Made by a program: the position numbers and the translations under genes
Part shown: piece after piece, positions 33,505 through 41,956 of the stretch
Layout: every line of letters starts with the position of its first letter
Numbering within the stretch: the stretch's first letter is position 1
Assembly: GCA_035292605.1 (NCBI GenBank)
Contig: DATDPT010000021.1
Location: forward strand, 1 to 57,486
DNA length: 57,486 bases
Source: JALYNX01 sp035292605
GTDB lineage: Bacteria; Actinomycetota; Acidimicrobiia; Spongiisociales; ZC4RG35
Direction: 5' to 3'
The notes under the pieces: model-generated
Database searches by the model: none
Seen by the model: only the letters and a program-made list of their open reading frames with translations
What the model was told of the DNA's origin: nothing

Positions 33505-35157
33505 ATGCCGAAACCGGTGATTCTCACTGTCGACGACGACCCGGAGGTGCTTCGCGCCGTGCAACGCGACCTGCGACGCCACTATGGCGAGGAGTTCCGC
33601 GTGGTTGCCGCCGATTCCGGGGCGGAGGCGCTGGAGGCCCTCAGGGATCTCAACCTTCGAAATGAGCCCGTCGCCTTGCTCTTGGTCGACCAGCGCATGC
33701 CGGAGATGACCGGGGTCCAGTTTTTGGCCCAGACCCTCGAGCGCCTCCCCGACACCAAACGGGCGTTGTTGACCGCTTATGCCGACACCGAGGCCGCCAT
33801 CTCCGCCATCAACGAGGTTTCCCTCGACCACTACATCATGAAGCCGTGGGACCCACCCGAGGAAAAGCTCTATCCGGTTCTCGACGACCTGCTCGAGGAC
33901 TGGTGGGATCATTTCACACCGCGTTTCGAGGGAATCAGCGTGATCGGGCACAGATGGGGACGTGCCACCCATGAGGTGAGAGCCTTCCTGGCCCGCAACC
34001 AGATCCCCTATCGCTCCCTCGATCTCGGGACCGACGAAGAGGCCGAAAGTCTCCTCAGCGACATCGGCGGGGACTCCACCCTGCTCCCCGTGGTACTGAT
34101 GCCGGACGGGACGGTTCTGGTCCAACCCACCACAGCAGACGTCGCCAACCGGATCGGCCTCAAGACCCACCCCACCGAAAAGTCGTACGACCTTGTGATC
34201 GTGGGCGCCGGGCCCGCCGGTCTCGCTGCCGCCGTTTACGGGGCTTCAGAAGGACTCGCCACCCTTTTGGTGGAAAGCGATGCGCCCGGGGGCCAGGCGG
34301 GCCAGAGCTCCCGAATCGAGAACTACCTCGGGTTTCCCAAGGGACTCAGCGGAAGTGATCTCTCCAGAAGAGCCGTGACCCAAGCCACCCGGTTCGGGGC
34401 CGAGATCCTCACCCCTGCCGAGGTGGTGTCGGTCACCCGAAACGACCCGTTCCGCACCGTCGGGCTCAGGGACGGCACGGAGGTGAGCACCAAGGCCCTC
34501 CTCATCACCACCGGCGTCTCTTACACCAAACTCGACTCACCCGGGATCGAGGACCTGACCGGGGCCGGTGTCTATTACGGGACCTCCCGCATCGAAGGCG
34601 TCGCCCATCGCGGTGAGCCGATGTTCATCATTGGGGCGGGGAACTCCGCCGGTCAGGCTGCGATGTTTCTTTCCCGTTTTGGCTCGAGCGTGACGCTGCT
34701 GGTCCGTGGCGAGAGTCTTCAGGAGTTCATGTCTCAGTACCTGATCGACGCCATCTCGGCGGAGGACAACCTGTTCGTTCGCTACCGGGCCCAGCTGGTC
34801 GAGGCACGTGGCGACACCCATCTCGAGGAGCTGGTGTTGAAGGACCGCGACACCGACGAGACCGAAGTGGTCCCGGCCGGAGCACTGTTCATCTTCATTG
34901 GCCAATCGGCGCGAACCGACTGGCTCGGCGACGACGTGGATCGTGACGAACGAGGGTTCATCCTGTCCGGCGCCGAGTGCGGCCCGCATCCCAAGGGGTG
35001 GAACCTGCAGAGGTCACCTCTGCCGTTCGAGACTTCGGTCCCCGGCATCTTCGTCGCGGGCGACGTCCGTCACGGCTCGGTGAAGCGGGTCGCCTCGTCG
35101 ACAGGGGAGGGGGCGATGGCGGTTCGCTTCATCCATGAGCACCTGGCCGACCTGTGA
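33505..35157 (+). CDS. Fused response regulator - glutaredoxin-like - thioredoxin-reductase-like flavoprotein
   Basis: 550 residues in three parts. (1) Receiver domain, 1-130: D10-D12, phosphoacceptor D62 (LLVDQRMPEMTG), K113 (YIMKPW). (2) Glutaredoxin-like fold, about 142-220: NQIPYRSLDL, LPVVLMPDGTVL, but the usual C-P-Y-C site is replaced by HRWGRAT, so no cysteine. (3) TrxB-like domain, 228-550: FAD motif GAGPAGLAAA (234-243), NAD(P)H motif GAGNSAG (377-383), C-terminal GIFVAGDVRHG. Where TrxB has C-A-T-C this reads YYGTS (358-361), so it cannot reduce thioredoxin classically. It may sense NAD(P)H or flavin redox state. GTGA overlap links it to the kinase downstream. Confidence 0.92.
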   Translation: MPKPVILTVDDDPEVLRAVQRDLRRHYGEEFRVVAADSGAEALEALRDLNLRNEPVALLLVDQRMPEMTGVQFLAQTLERLPDTKRALLTAYADTEAAISAINEVSLDHYIMKPWDPPEEKLYPVLDDLLEDWWDHFTPRFEGISVIGHRWGRATHEVRAFLARNQIPYRSLDLGTDEEAESLLSDIGGDSTLLPVVLMPDGTVLVQPTTADVANRIGLKTHPTEKSYDLVIVGAGPAGLAAAVYGASEGLATLLVESDAPGGQAGQSSRIENYLGFPKGLSGSDLSRRAVTQATRFGAEILTPAEVVSVTRNDPFRTVGLRDGTEVSTKALLITTGVSYTKLDSPGIEDLTGAGVYYGTSRIEGVAHRGEPMFIIGAGNSAGQAAMFLSRFGSSVTLLVRGESLQEFMSQYLIDAISAEDNLFVRYRAQLVEARGDTHLEELVLKDRDTDETEVVPAGALFIFIGQSARTDWLGDDVDRDERGFILSGAECGPHPKGWNLQRSPLPFETSVPGIFVAGDVRHGSVKRVASSTGEGAMAVRFIHEHLADL

Positions 35158-36548
35158 ACACCATTTTCGAGCAACTCAAGAAGCTCCCCTACTTCGCAGA
35201 CCTCCCCGAACGCCTGTTGCTGCGAGTGTGCATCGCATCCGAGCAACTCCATGCGGCTCCCGGCGAGGTCATCATCGAAGAGGGATCGAAGAGCGACGGT
35301 CTCTACGTCGTGACCGAGGGCGAGCTCGAGGTGACCAAGGTCAGCGGCGGCCGCTCGATCTCGCTGGCCCGGGTGGGCGCGGGCGAGGTCCTCGGTGAGA
35401 TCTCGCTTCTGGACGATGTCCCCAGGATCGCCACCGTCGCCGCCATCACCGATGTGGAGTACATCAAGGTGCCATCCGACACTTTCATCGAGCTGCTGGA
35501 CGACCCGAAGATGGTCTTGAGGATGTTGCGCACCGTCACCTCCCGTCTCCGGGAAACCGAGGGCCTGGTGCGGAGTGAGGAGCGGATGGCCGGGCTGGGC
35601 CGGATGGCGGCCGGCCTGATGCACGAGCTCAACAACCCGATGGCTGCTATCCGGCACGGGACCAATTCCGGTCGCGCCATCATCGAGGATCTGGGTGATA
35701 CTGCCCGTCGTCTTTCGACAAAGGGAGTGGTCCTGCCTGAGGAGACGCCACCGGACCCGGTTCATGAGGAGATGAGCGCCTTGGCGAGGGCAGACGCCGA
35801 AGACGCCCTCGGGGAATGGCTTTCCGGGCTCGGGATCACGGATGCTTGGGAACTGGCACCCGCCCTCATCGATGCCGGCTGGCGGGAAGCAAACCTCGAA
35901 CTACTTGGTCCCGACGACCCTGAGACCCGTGCGGATGTCCTGCGATGGCTCGGTCTCCGCCTGCTCGGGATCCAGGTCGCTTCCGAGGTGAAGATCGGCG
36001 CCGATCGCGTCTCCGAGCTGATACAGGCGGTCAAGGAGTTCTCCTATCTGGACCAGGGCTCGATACAAACCGTCGATCTCCGCACCTCGATCGACAACGC
36101 CCTCGTCCTACTCAAACACAGGTTGAAGACCGGGGTGAAGGTGATCAAAGAGTACGACCCGGATCTGCCCGAGATCGAGGCATTCGGAGCGGAGCTGAGC
36201 CAAGTGTGGACCAACTTGATCGACAACGCCATCTACGCCATGAATGGAGAGGGTGTGTTGACTGTCACGATCAGCCAGGACGGGGATGGGGTCCTGGTCA
36301 CGATCGGCGACACCGGCACCGGCATCCCCGATGACGTCGCATCCCGGGTGTTCGATCCTTTCTTCACCACCAAGGAGCCCGGTCAGGGCACGGGCCTGGG
36401 TTTGGCCACCGTGCACTCGATCGTGGCCCGCCATGGTGGGAAGCTCGACTTCGTCACCGGCTCCGACGGGACTACCTTCCAGGCCCGCCTCCTGCCCAAA
36501 CTGCCGACCGCGGCCCAGGGCTCGGACGGAAAGCCGGAACCGGGTTGA
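35154..36548 (+). CDS. Cytosolic histidine kinase with cyclic-nucleotide-binding domain
   Basis: 464 residues, no membrane segment. N-terminal cNMP-binding domain (about 8-130) with the phosphate-binding cassette GEISLLDDVPRIATV (R91, A93), HisKA dimerisation box with H157 (GLGRMAAGLMHELNNPMAAI), a long helical insert (about 175-280), and a HATPase_c domain with N-box NLIDNAIYAMNG, GDTGTGIPDD and FTTKEPGQGTGLGL. Its GTG start overlaps the stop of the receiver-flavoprotein fusion, so the fusion is its likely phosphorylation target. cAMP/cGMP or another small ligand would be the input. Confidence 0.93.
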   Translation: MNTIFEQLKKLPYFADLPERLLLRVCIASEQLHAAPGEVIIEEGSKSDGLYVVTEGELEVTKVSGGRSISLARVGAGEVLGEISLLDDVPRIATVAAITDVEYIKVPSDTFIELLDDPKMVLRMLRTVTSRLRETEGLVRSEERMAGLGRMAAGLMHELNNPMAAIRHGTNSGRAIIEDLGDTARRLSTKGVVLPEETPPDPVHEEMSALARADAEDALGEWLSGLGITDAWELAPALIDAGWREANLELLGPDDPETRADVLRWLGLRLLGIQVASEVKIGADRVSELIQAVKEFSYLDQGSIQTVDLRTSIDNALVLLKHRLKTGVKVIKEYDPDLPEIEAFGAELSQVWTNLIDNAIYAMNGEGVLTVTISQDGDGVLVTIGDTGTGIPDDVASRVFDPFFTTKEPGQGTGLGLATVHSIVARHGGKLDFVTGSDGTTFQARLLPKLPTAAQGSDGKPEPG

Positions 36549-36560
36549 ACCGAAGACCCC

Positions 36561-37637
36561 TCACGGGATCTTGACGCGGTAGCGCTCGAGAATCGCTGCC
36601 GTCGCCTCGTGAGGTAGGGCATGAGCGATGCGGTCAAACCTCCCGATTGTCGTCTCGGCCGCGAACAGCGCATTGACGATCGACTCCTCGGTGGCATCGA
36701 CAACAGCATGGAACAGCGGGTCCATCGCCTCGTTGGGAAGAGTCGCCACCATCCGCACCTTGCCCGGTCGCTGCACGAGATGATTCGCGGTGGCGAAGGC
36801 GAAAAAGAGATCACCACTCGAGTCGTGCCCGTAACCACCGACACGGCCCACACCAACCGTCGCCCGTCGCGCCAGACGCCTGCATTGGCCGGGGAGCAGT
36901 GGAGCGTCGGTAGCGATGATGACGATAATCGAGCCGCCGCTGGGGGCCTCGTCCCAGGGTGACGGCACCTGCCCGCTGTCGATCAGGGCGCCGACCGGCA
37001 CACCGTCGATGCGGAAATCTTCTCTGGCGCCGTAGTTCGCCTGAACCAGCACACCGAGCACATAGCTCATGTCGTCGATCTCGACCACTCTCGAGGAGGT
37101 GCCGATCCCGCTCTTGAACTCATGACAGATCGTCCCGGTTCCGCCACCCACACACCCCTCAGCCACCATCCCTCCCTTTGCCTCGGAGAGGGCGGTCCTG
37201 GCGTCTTCTTCCGTCAAAGCGTGCGCCTCGGCATGACTCAGCCATCCGTCATCGGTCTCACCAACAACGGGAAGGAGAAAATCCTCGGTAACCCCAGCAC
37301 GAACCGACTCCTTGGCCAGGAAGTCCCGCACCAGGCCTACCTGATGGGTATTGGTGATCCCGATCGGCGAGCCGAGCATCCCCGACTCCTCGACCCAGGC
37401 CAATCCGGTCATCTCACCGTTGCCGTTGAGCACATGGGAGCCGGCGTAGACATAGTCGTTCCAGATCCCTCCCTCGCGGGGAACCACCATCGTGACGCCA
37501 CTTCTGATCACATGCGGTTCGTCCCGGATCACAGTCGCATGTCCGACCAGGACATCGGGGACATCCGTGATGGCGTTGGATAAACCCGCGGGCAAACGCC
37601 CTATCCCGGAACTGATGTCGCGCAATCTGACCTTCAA
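36561..37637 (-). CDS. P1 family peptidase (DmpA/L-aminopeptidase-like)
   Basis: Self-cleaving N-terminal-nucleophile-type aminopeptidase, about 358 residues. Family landmarks: GIGRLPAGLSNAITDVPDVLVGH at the start, GCVGGGTGTICHEFKSGIG, and GGSIIVIIATDAPLLP, where the G-S bond is the autoproteolysis point and the serine the nucleophile. Relatives release N-terminal amino acids or D-/beta-amino acids from peptides. I place the start at a TTG (37637), where family sequence begins; ATGs at 37691 and 37706 are alternatives and would be the divergent gene's neighbours. Convergent with the cNMP-kinase gene. Confidence 0.85.
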   Translation of the reverse strand: MKVRLRDISSGIGRLPAGLSNAITDVPDVLVGHATVIRDEPHVIRSGVTMVVPREGGIWNDYVYAGSHVLNGNGEMTGLAWVEESGMLGSPIGITNTHQVGLVRDFLAKESVRAGVTEDFLLPVVGETDDGWLSHAEAHALTEEDARTALSEAKGGMVAEGCVGGGTGTICHEFKSGIGTSSRVVEIDDMSYVLGVLVQANYGAREDFRIDGVPVGALIDSGQVPSPWDEAPSGGSIIVIIATDAPLLPGQCRRLARRATVGVGRVGGYGHDSSGDLFFAFATANHLVQRPGKVRMVATLPNEAMDPLFHAVVDATEESIVNALFAAETTIGRFDRIAHALPHEATAAILERYRVKIP

Positions 37638-37709
37638 GACACCGCCTTTCGAGTCGGACGCTACCTGTGGGCCTAACGTCCTGTTATCCATGATTCGGGT
37701 CGCCATCAG

Positions 37710-39020
37710 ATGAGCTCCGTCTTTTCTCGGGGAGCGGGCAGCCTCCCGATCGCCGCGGCAGCCAGCGGATCGTGGGTGACCGACGCCGACGGAAAGCAGT
37801 ATCTCGACGCCGCAGGAGGTGCGATCGTGGTCGGGATCGGGCACGGGGTCGTCGAGATCGCGGAGACCATCGCAGCTCAGACGGCCACTCTTGCCTACGT
37901 CCACGCTTCGACCTTCACCACCGAGCACTTGGAGAGGTATGCCTCCGAGCTGGCCGGCATTGTGCCGATGGACGATGCCCGGGTGTTCCCGGTTTCCGGC
38001 GGATCAGAGGCAATCGAGAGCGCCATGAAGATGGCCCGGACCTACCACCTGGCCAAGGGCCGGCCGGAACGCACCGTGATCATCGCCAGGGGCGCCTCCT
38101 ATCACGGGAACACCCGAGGCGCACTCGATCTCTCCGGCAGGGAGCCGCTCCGCCGGCCCTACGAGCCGTGGCTGGGCCAGACCAGGCGAGTCCCGGGCGT
38201 GACCGAGTACCGATGTCCCAATCCGGGCCACCCGATCCGTTGCGCCGACTGGCATGCCGACCAGTTGGAGGCGGCTATCGAGGCCGAAGGGCCAGAACGG
38301 GTGGCGGCTTTCGTCGCCGAGCCGATCGGGGGGGCAGCAAGTGGGGCCGCGATCCCGCCCGACGGCTATTGGGACCTGGTCGCCGACATCTGCCGCCGCC
38401 ACGACATCCTGATCATCGTCGACGAGGTGATGACCGGTTTCGGGAGGACCGGGGAATGGTTCGCCAGCGATCACTTCGGGCTCCGGCCCGACATCCTGGT
38501 GTCGGCCAAAGGCGCCTCCAGCGGCTACTGGCCCCTGGGTCTAGCCATCAGCTCTGGCGATGTCCACGACACCATCGTCGAGGGCGGCGGGCTGATCCAC
38601 GGCTTCACCTGGTCCCACCACCCGGTTGGGGCAGCAGTAGGGCTGGCGGTCCTCGACCGGGTTCGCAAACTTCGGCTGGTCGACAGGGCGCGCGCCCAGG
38701 GCCAGCGCCTGCTACCGGCACTCCATTCGTCACTTGACGACCACCCCCGGGTTGGCGACATTCGTGGAACTGGGCTCCTCCTCTGTATCGAGTTGGTCGC
38801 CGACCGTGAGACCAAGGCACCTTTCCCCCGATCAGAGGAGGTCACAGAGAGCATGCTCATACGTGCCCGCGAGAACGGGCTCCTCCTCTATCCGTCCACG
38901 GGCAACGTCGACGGCACCAACGGCGACTACCTCCTCATCGGCCCCCCGCTGACAGTGACCGATGATGAGGTCGATCTGATCGTCGATCGCACAACCGCAA
39001 CCCTGCGGGCACTCGAATGA
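37710..39020 (+). CDS. Class-III pyridoxal-phosphate aminotransferase
   Basis: 436 residues, fold-type I PLP enzyme of the omega-amino acid/diamine transaminase group. Visible motifs: GGSEAIESAMKMARTYH, the IVDEVMTGFGRTGEW segment that holds the cofactor-binding aspartate, and the Schiff-base lysine in DILVSAKGASSGYWPL. Annotated relatives act on beta-alanine, GABA, putrescine or taurine. The start overlaps nothing upstream but lies only 4 bases from the longest form of the divergent P1 peptidase. Its stop overlaps the deacetylase start as ATGA. Confidence 0.92.
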   Translation: MSSVFSRGAGSLPIAAAASGSWVTDADGKQYLDAAGGAIVVGIGHGVVEIAETIAAQTATLAYVHASTFTTEHLERYASELAGIVPMDDARVFPVSGGSEAIESAMKMARTYHLAKGRPERTVIIARGASYHGNTRGALDLSGREPLRRPYEPWLGQTRRVPGVTEYRCPNPGHPIRCADWHADQLEAAIEAEGPERVAAFVAEPIGGAASGAAIPPDGYWDLVADICRRHDILIIVDEVMTGFGRTGEWFASDHFGLRPDILVSAKGASSGYWPLGLAISSGDVHDTIVEGGGLIHGFTWSHHPVGAAVGLAVLDRVRKLRLVDRARAQGQRLLPALHSSLDDHPRVGDIRGTGLLLCIELVADRETKAPFPRSEEVTESMLIRARENGLLLYPSTGNVDGTNGDYLLIGPPLTVTDDEVDLIVDRTTATLRALE

Positions 39021-40087
39021 CTTTGACCGCCGTCTGGTCCGATGGATATCTGGCTCACGACGCCAACTGGCTGGTGTGGGTCGGGGTCAGGCTTCCGGGC
39101 GACGAGGAGGCGGATCGCGCCCTGATCCTCAAGGAAGCCCTGGAACAGGCGGGAGTCCCGACCATCCAGGCCGTGGAGCACGATCGGAGCCACATCGAGG
39201 CGGTGCACGACCCGGGGATGATCGATTACCTGGAGACCGCCCATGACCTATGGGTAGAAGCGGGTTACCCCGAGGAGCCGGGCGTGGACAGGGTTGTTCC
39301 TTACGTCTTTCCTCATCCTGCCGCGGTTCGATACCAGTCGGAGATCTTGCCCACGAGCCGGGCGGCGATGGCTGGGGTCTATTGCATGGACACCGCGACG
39401 GTGATCGGGCCCGGGACATATCGAGGGGCACGCGCCGCGATCGACGGGGCCCTCACCGCGGCCGGCCTCGTGCGCGAGGGGGCCAGCGCGGCATACGCGC
39501 CGGTCCGCCCTCCTGGGCACCACGCCGGGACGTCGTACTTCGGCGGTTCTTGCTATCTGAACAATGCGGCGGTCGCCACAGAATGGCTGGTGAGAAACGA
39601 CACTGGTCGGGTCGCCATCATCGACGTCGACGCCCATCATGGCAACGGCACCCAGGAGATCTTCTACGAGCGCAACGATGTGCTCTACGCCTCGGTGCAC
39701 GTCGATCCGGACGCGGGCTGGTTTCCTCATTTCTGCGGTTTTGAGCAAGAGACCGGGGCGGGCCCGGGACGCGGGTGGAACCTGAATCTTCCCTTGCAGC
39801 CCGGAAGTGGAGACTCGGAGTTCCTTGCCGCTCTCGAGCGTTGTTGTGAGGAGGCCACACGCTTCAACGCAGACGCTGTCGTCGTGTCCATGGGCGTCGA
39901 CGCGGGGGCCGCGGACCCCGAAAGCCCGCTCCAGGTGACCAACGACGGGTTCGCCGCCGCCGGTCAGAGGATCGCCGCCCTCGGGTTGCCGACGGTCCTG
40001 ATCCAGGAGGGCGGGTATCACCTTGAATCACTGGGGCAGGATGCCATGGCTATCTTGGCCGCCTTCCAGCGACCCAAAGGCGACTGA
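39017..40087 (+). CDS. HDAC-superfamily deacetylase (acetylpolyamine amidohydrolase-like)
   Basis: 356 residues of the histone deacetylase/AcuC/AphA superfamily. The active site is complete: RPPGHHAG (tandem histidines), DVDAHHGNGTQEIF (zinc Asp and His), GVDAGAADP (second zinc Asp) and the late EGGYH tyrosine. Bacterial members deacetylate acetylpolyamines, acetoin-pathway proteins or other acyl-amines. Overlap (ATGA) with an omega-type aminotransferase supports a route that deacetylates an N-acetylated amine and then transaminates it; this is inference. Confidence 0.9.
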   Translation: MTLTAVWSDGYLAHDANWLVWVGVRLPGDEEADRALILKEALEQAGVPTIQAVEHDRSHIEAVHDPGMIDYLETAHDLWVEAGYPEEPGVDRVVPYVFPHPAAVRYQSEILPTSRAAMAGVYCMDTATVIGPGTYRGARAAIDGALTAAGLVREGASAAYAPVRPPGHHAGTSYFGGSCYLNNAAVATEWLVRNDTGRVAIIDVDAHHGNGTQEIFYERNDVLYASVHVDPDAGWFPHFCGFEQETGAGPGRGWNLNLPLQPGSGDSEFLAALERCCEEATRFNADAVVVSMGVDAGAADPESPLQVTNDGFAAAGQRIAALGLPTVLIQEGGYHLESLGQDAMAILAAFQRPKGD

Positions 40088-40091
40088 CGGG

Positions 40092-41882
40092 ATGTGGGTG
40101 GGAAAGGACGCCCATCGAGGGACTCCCAGCGAGAGCCTTCTCCATCGAACCGAGTCGCCGCGATGGCGTCTCGAGGACGTTTGGGCGACAGCGAGGCCCT
40201 ACAACCCCTCGGTCTCCCCGAACGGATCTTCTGTGGCTTTCATCATCGACCTGGAAGGGACCACAGATCTGTGGCTGGTGGATCTGGAGGGAGGACTCAC
40301 CCCACTGACCACGGACCGGGCTCTCACCGCCTACTGGGACGACGCTGCCCCGGTGTGGGCCCCGGACAACGACCATCTCGCCTTCAACAGCGGAGGATGG
40401 GTCCATGTGGTCAGCGCCGTCTCCGGGATCGGCCGGAAGCTAATCGAAGGATCTGCCGGCGTCTGGCTCGACGAGCAGAGCCTCCTGGTGATAGTCGAGC
40501 GCGACGAGCACTCATGGCTGGCTGTCGTGGACCTCGACAACCCCCAGCCCCGGACCCTCGGCCCGGTTGATGGTGACGTCCTCGACCCGCAACTCCTCGA
40601 CGACGGAAGGATCCTGGCGACTTTTCTCCCCAAGGACGACCTCAATCGATCAGACATCATCCTCATCGGGGACGATGGGACCTGGGTGACCCTGGTTGGC
40701 CATCCAGACCGGCGTGCTGACTCTTCGCGGCCGTTCGGCGATCGGTTTGCCTACGTCTTCGAGGACGAGGATCGGTTCTCGCTCTACGTCGCCGATCTCG
40801 ATGGAGGCGAGCCCCGGCGTCTCGCCGCGGGAGATGTCGATTTCGGCGCACCGGCATGGCTGCCCGATGGCCGCGGCCTCATCGCCAAGGCCACCAATCG
40901 GGGCCAGACCGACCTCTTGAACGTAGATCTCGATGGAGCCGTCACCGTTCTGGCTACGGGTGGCGCATGGGGCGCACCTCACCCGGTGTCTTCAGGAGTG
41001 GTGGCCACTCATGAGTCCTGGGGGTCGCCACCACGTCTGAAGCTCCTCACGCCGAGCGGCGACGAACGGTGGCTGGTCGACGGTGCTCCGTTAGCTATTG
41101 GCCGGGCCGCACACGTCATCCCGGAGCGGGTCACCTACAGATCCCTGGACGGGTTGGAGATCGAAGGGTTCCTGTTCAGACCGCGTGACACATCCGAACC
41201 GGTTCCTGCGGTGGTTTACGCCCATGGCGGGCCCACCGATCATTACGGAGACGAGTGGGACGGGCAGGCCCAGCATTTCATCGAGAAGGGGTACGCCTGG
41301 CTCGCCATCAACTTCCGCGGGTCTACCTCGTACGGCTTGGAGTTCGAGCGCGCCAACCACGGCGATTGCGGGGTCGGCGACGCCGCAGACTGCGTCGCAG
41401 CCGGTCAATTCCTCAGCAGCCTGGATTGGGTCGACTCGGATCGCATCTCCATCTTCGGCGCCAGCTACGGGGCCTATCTGACGCTCGCCGCGCTCGTTCA
41501 CCCCGACAATCCCTTCGTCTGCGGGGTCGCCAAGTACGGCGACTTCAACATGGTGACGTCTTGGGAGCAGACCGATCGGGTCGGCCGTGACGAATTTCTA
41601 AGATTGTCCGGCCATCCCGACGAAAACCCCGAGGCCTATCGAGTCGGGTCCCCGATCCACAGCGTGCCCAACCTCGAAGCGCCGATCTTCATCGCCCAGG
41701 GGGAAAAGGACCCGAGGGTGCACCTGAAGCAGGCAGAGGAGTTGGTGGAGGCTCTCGAAAGCCACGACAAGACGTACGAGTACGTCACCTATCCCACCGA
41801 GGCTCATGGGCTCCTACGACGGGAACCTCAACTCCATTTCTATCGCCGGATGGAGAGATTCCTCGACTGGCACACCAGGTAG
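40092..41882 (+). CDS. S9 family peptidase (prolyl oligopeptidase/acylaminoacyl peptidase-like)
   Basis: 596 residues, no signal peptide, so probably cytosolic. N-terminal beta-propeller (about 20-330) with repeating blades of the D-G-x-x-D-x-W and LDGGEPRRL kind, then an alpha/beta-hydrolase domain. Catalytic serine in IFGASYGAYLT, aspartate in EKDPRVHL and histidine in EAHGL; the oxyanion-related YAHGGPTDHYG is present. Cleaves oligopeptides or acyl-peptides. Starts 4 bases after the deacetylase stop, hence same transcript. Together with the P1 peptidase it gives this cluster a peptide/acyl-amine degradation flavour. Confidence 0.9.
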   Translation: MWVGKDAHRGTPSESLLHRTESPRWRLEDVWATARPYNPSVSPNGSSVAFIIDLEGTTDLWLVDLEGGLTPLTTDRALTAYWDDAAPVWAPDNDHLAFNSGGWVHVVSAVSGIGRKLIEGSAGVWLDEQSLLVIVERDEHSWLAVVDLDNPQPRTLGPVDGDVLDPQLLDDGRILATFLPKDDLNRSDIILIGDDGTWVTLVGHPDRRADSSRPFGDRFAYVFEDEDRFSLYVADLDGGEPRRLAAGDVDFGAPAWLPDGRGLIAKATNRGQTDLLNVDLDGAVTVLATGGAWGAPHPVSSGVVATHESWGSPPRLKLLTPSGDERWLVDGAPLAIGRAAHVIPERVTYRSLDGLEIEGFLFRPRDTSEPVPAVVYAHGGPTDHYGDEWDGQAQHFIEKGYAWLAINFRGSTSYGLEFERANHGDCGVGDAADCVAAGQFLSSLDWVDSDRISIFGASYGAYLTLAALVHPDNPFVCGVAKYGDFNMVTSWEQTDRVGRDEFLRLSGHPDENPEAYRVGSPIHSVPNLEAPIFIAQGEKDPRVHLKQAEELVEALESHDKTYEYVTYPTEAHGLLRREPQLHFYRRMERFLDWHTR

Positions 41883-41956
41883 GCCCTTTCGGTCCTGATA
41901 GACGATCAGCGTCTGGTTCTCTCAAGGCGAAGGTCGAAACAACCGATTTTCCTGCC

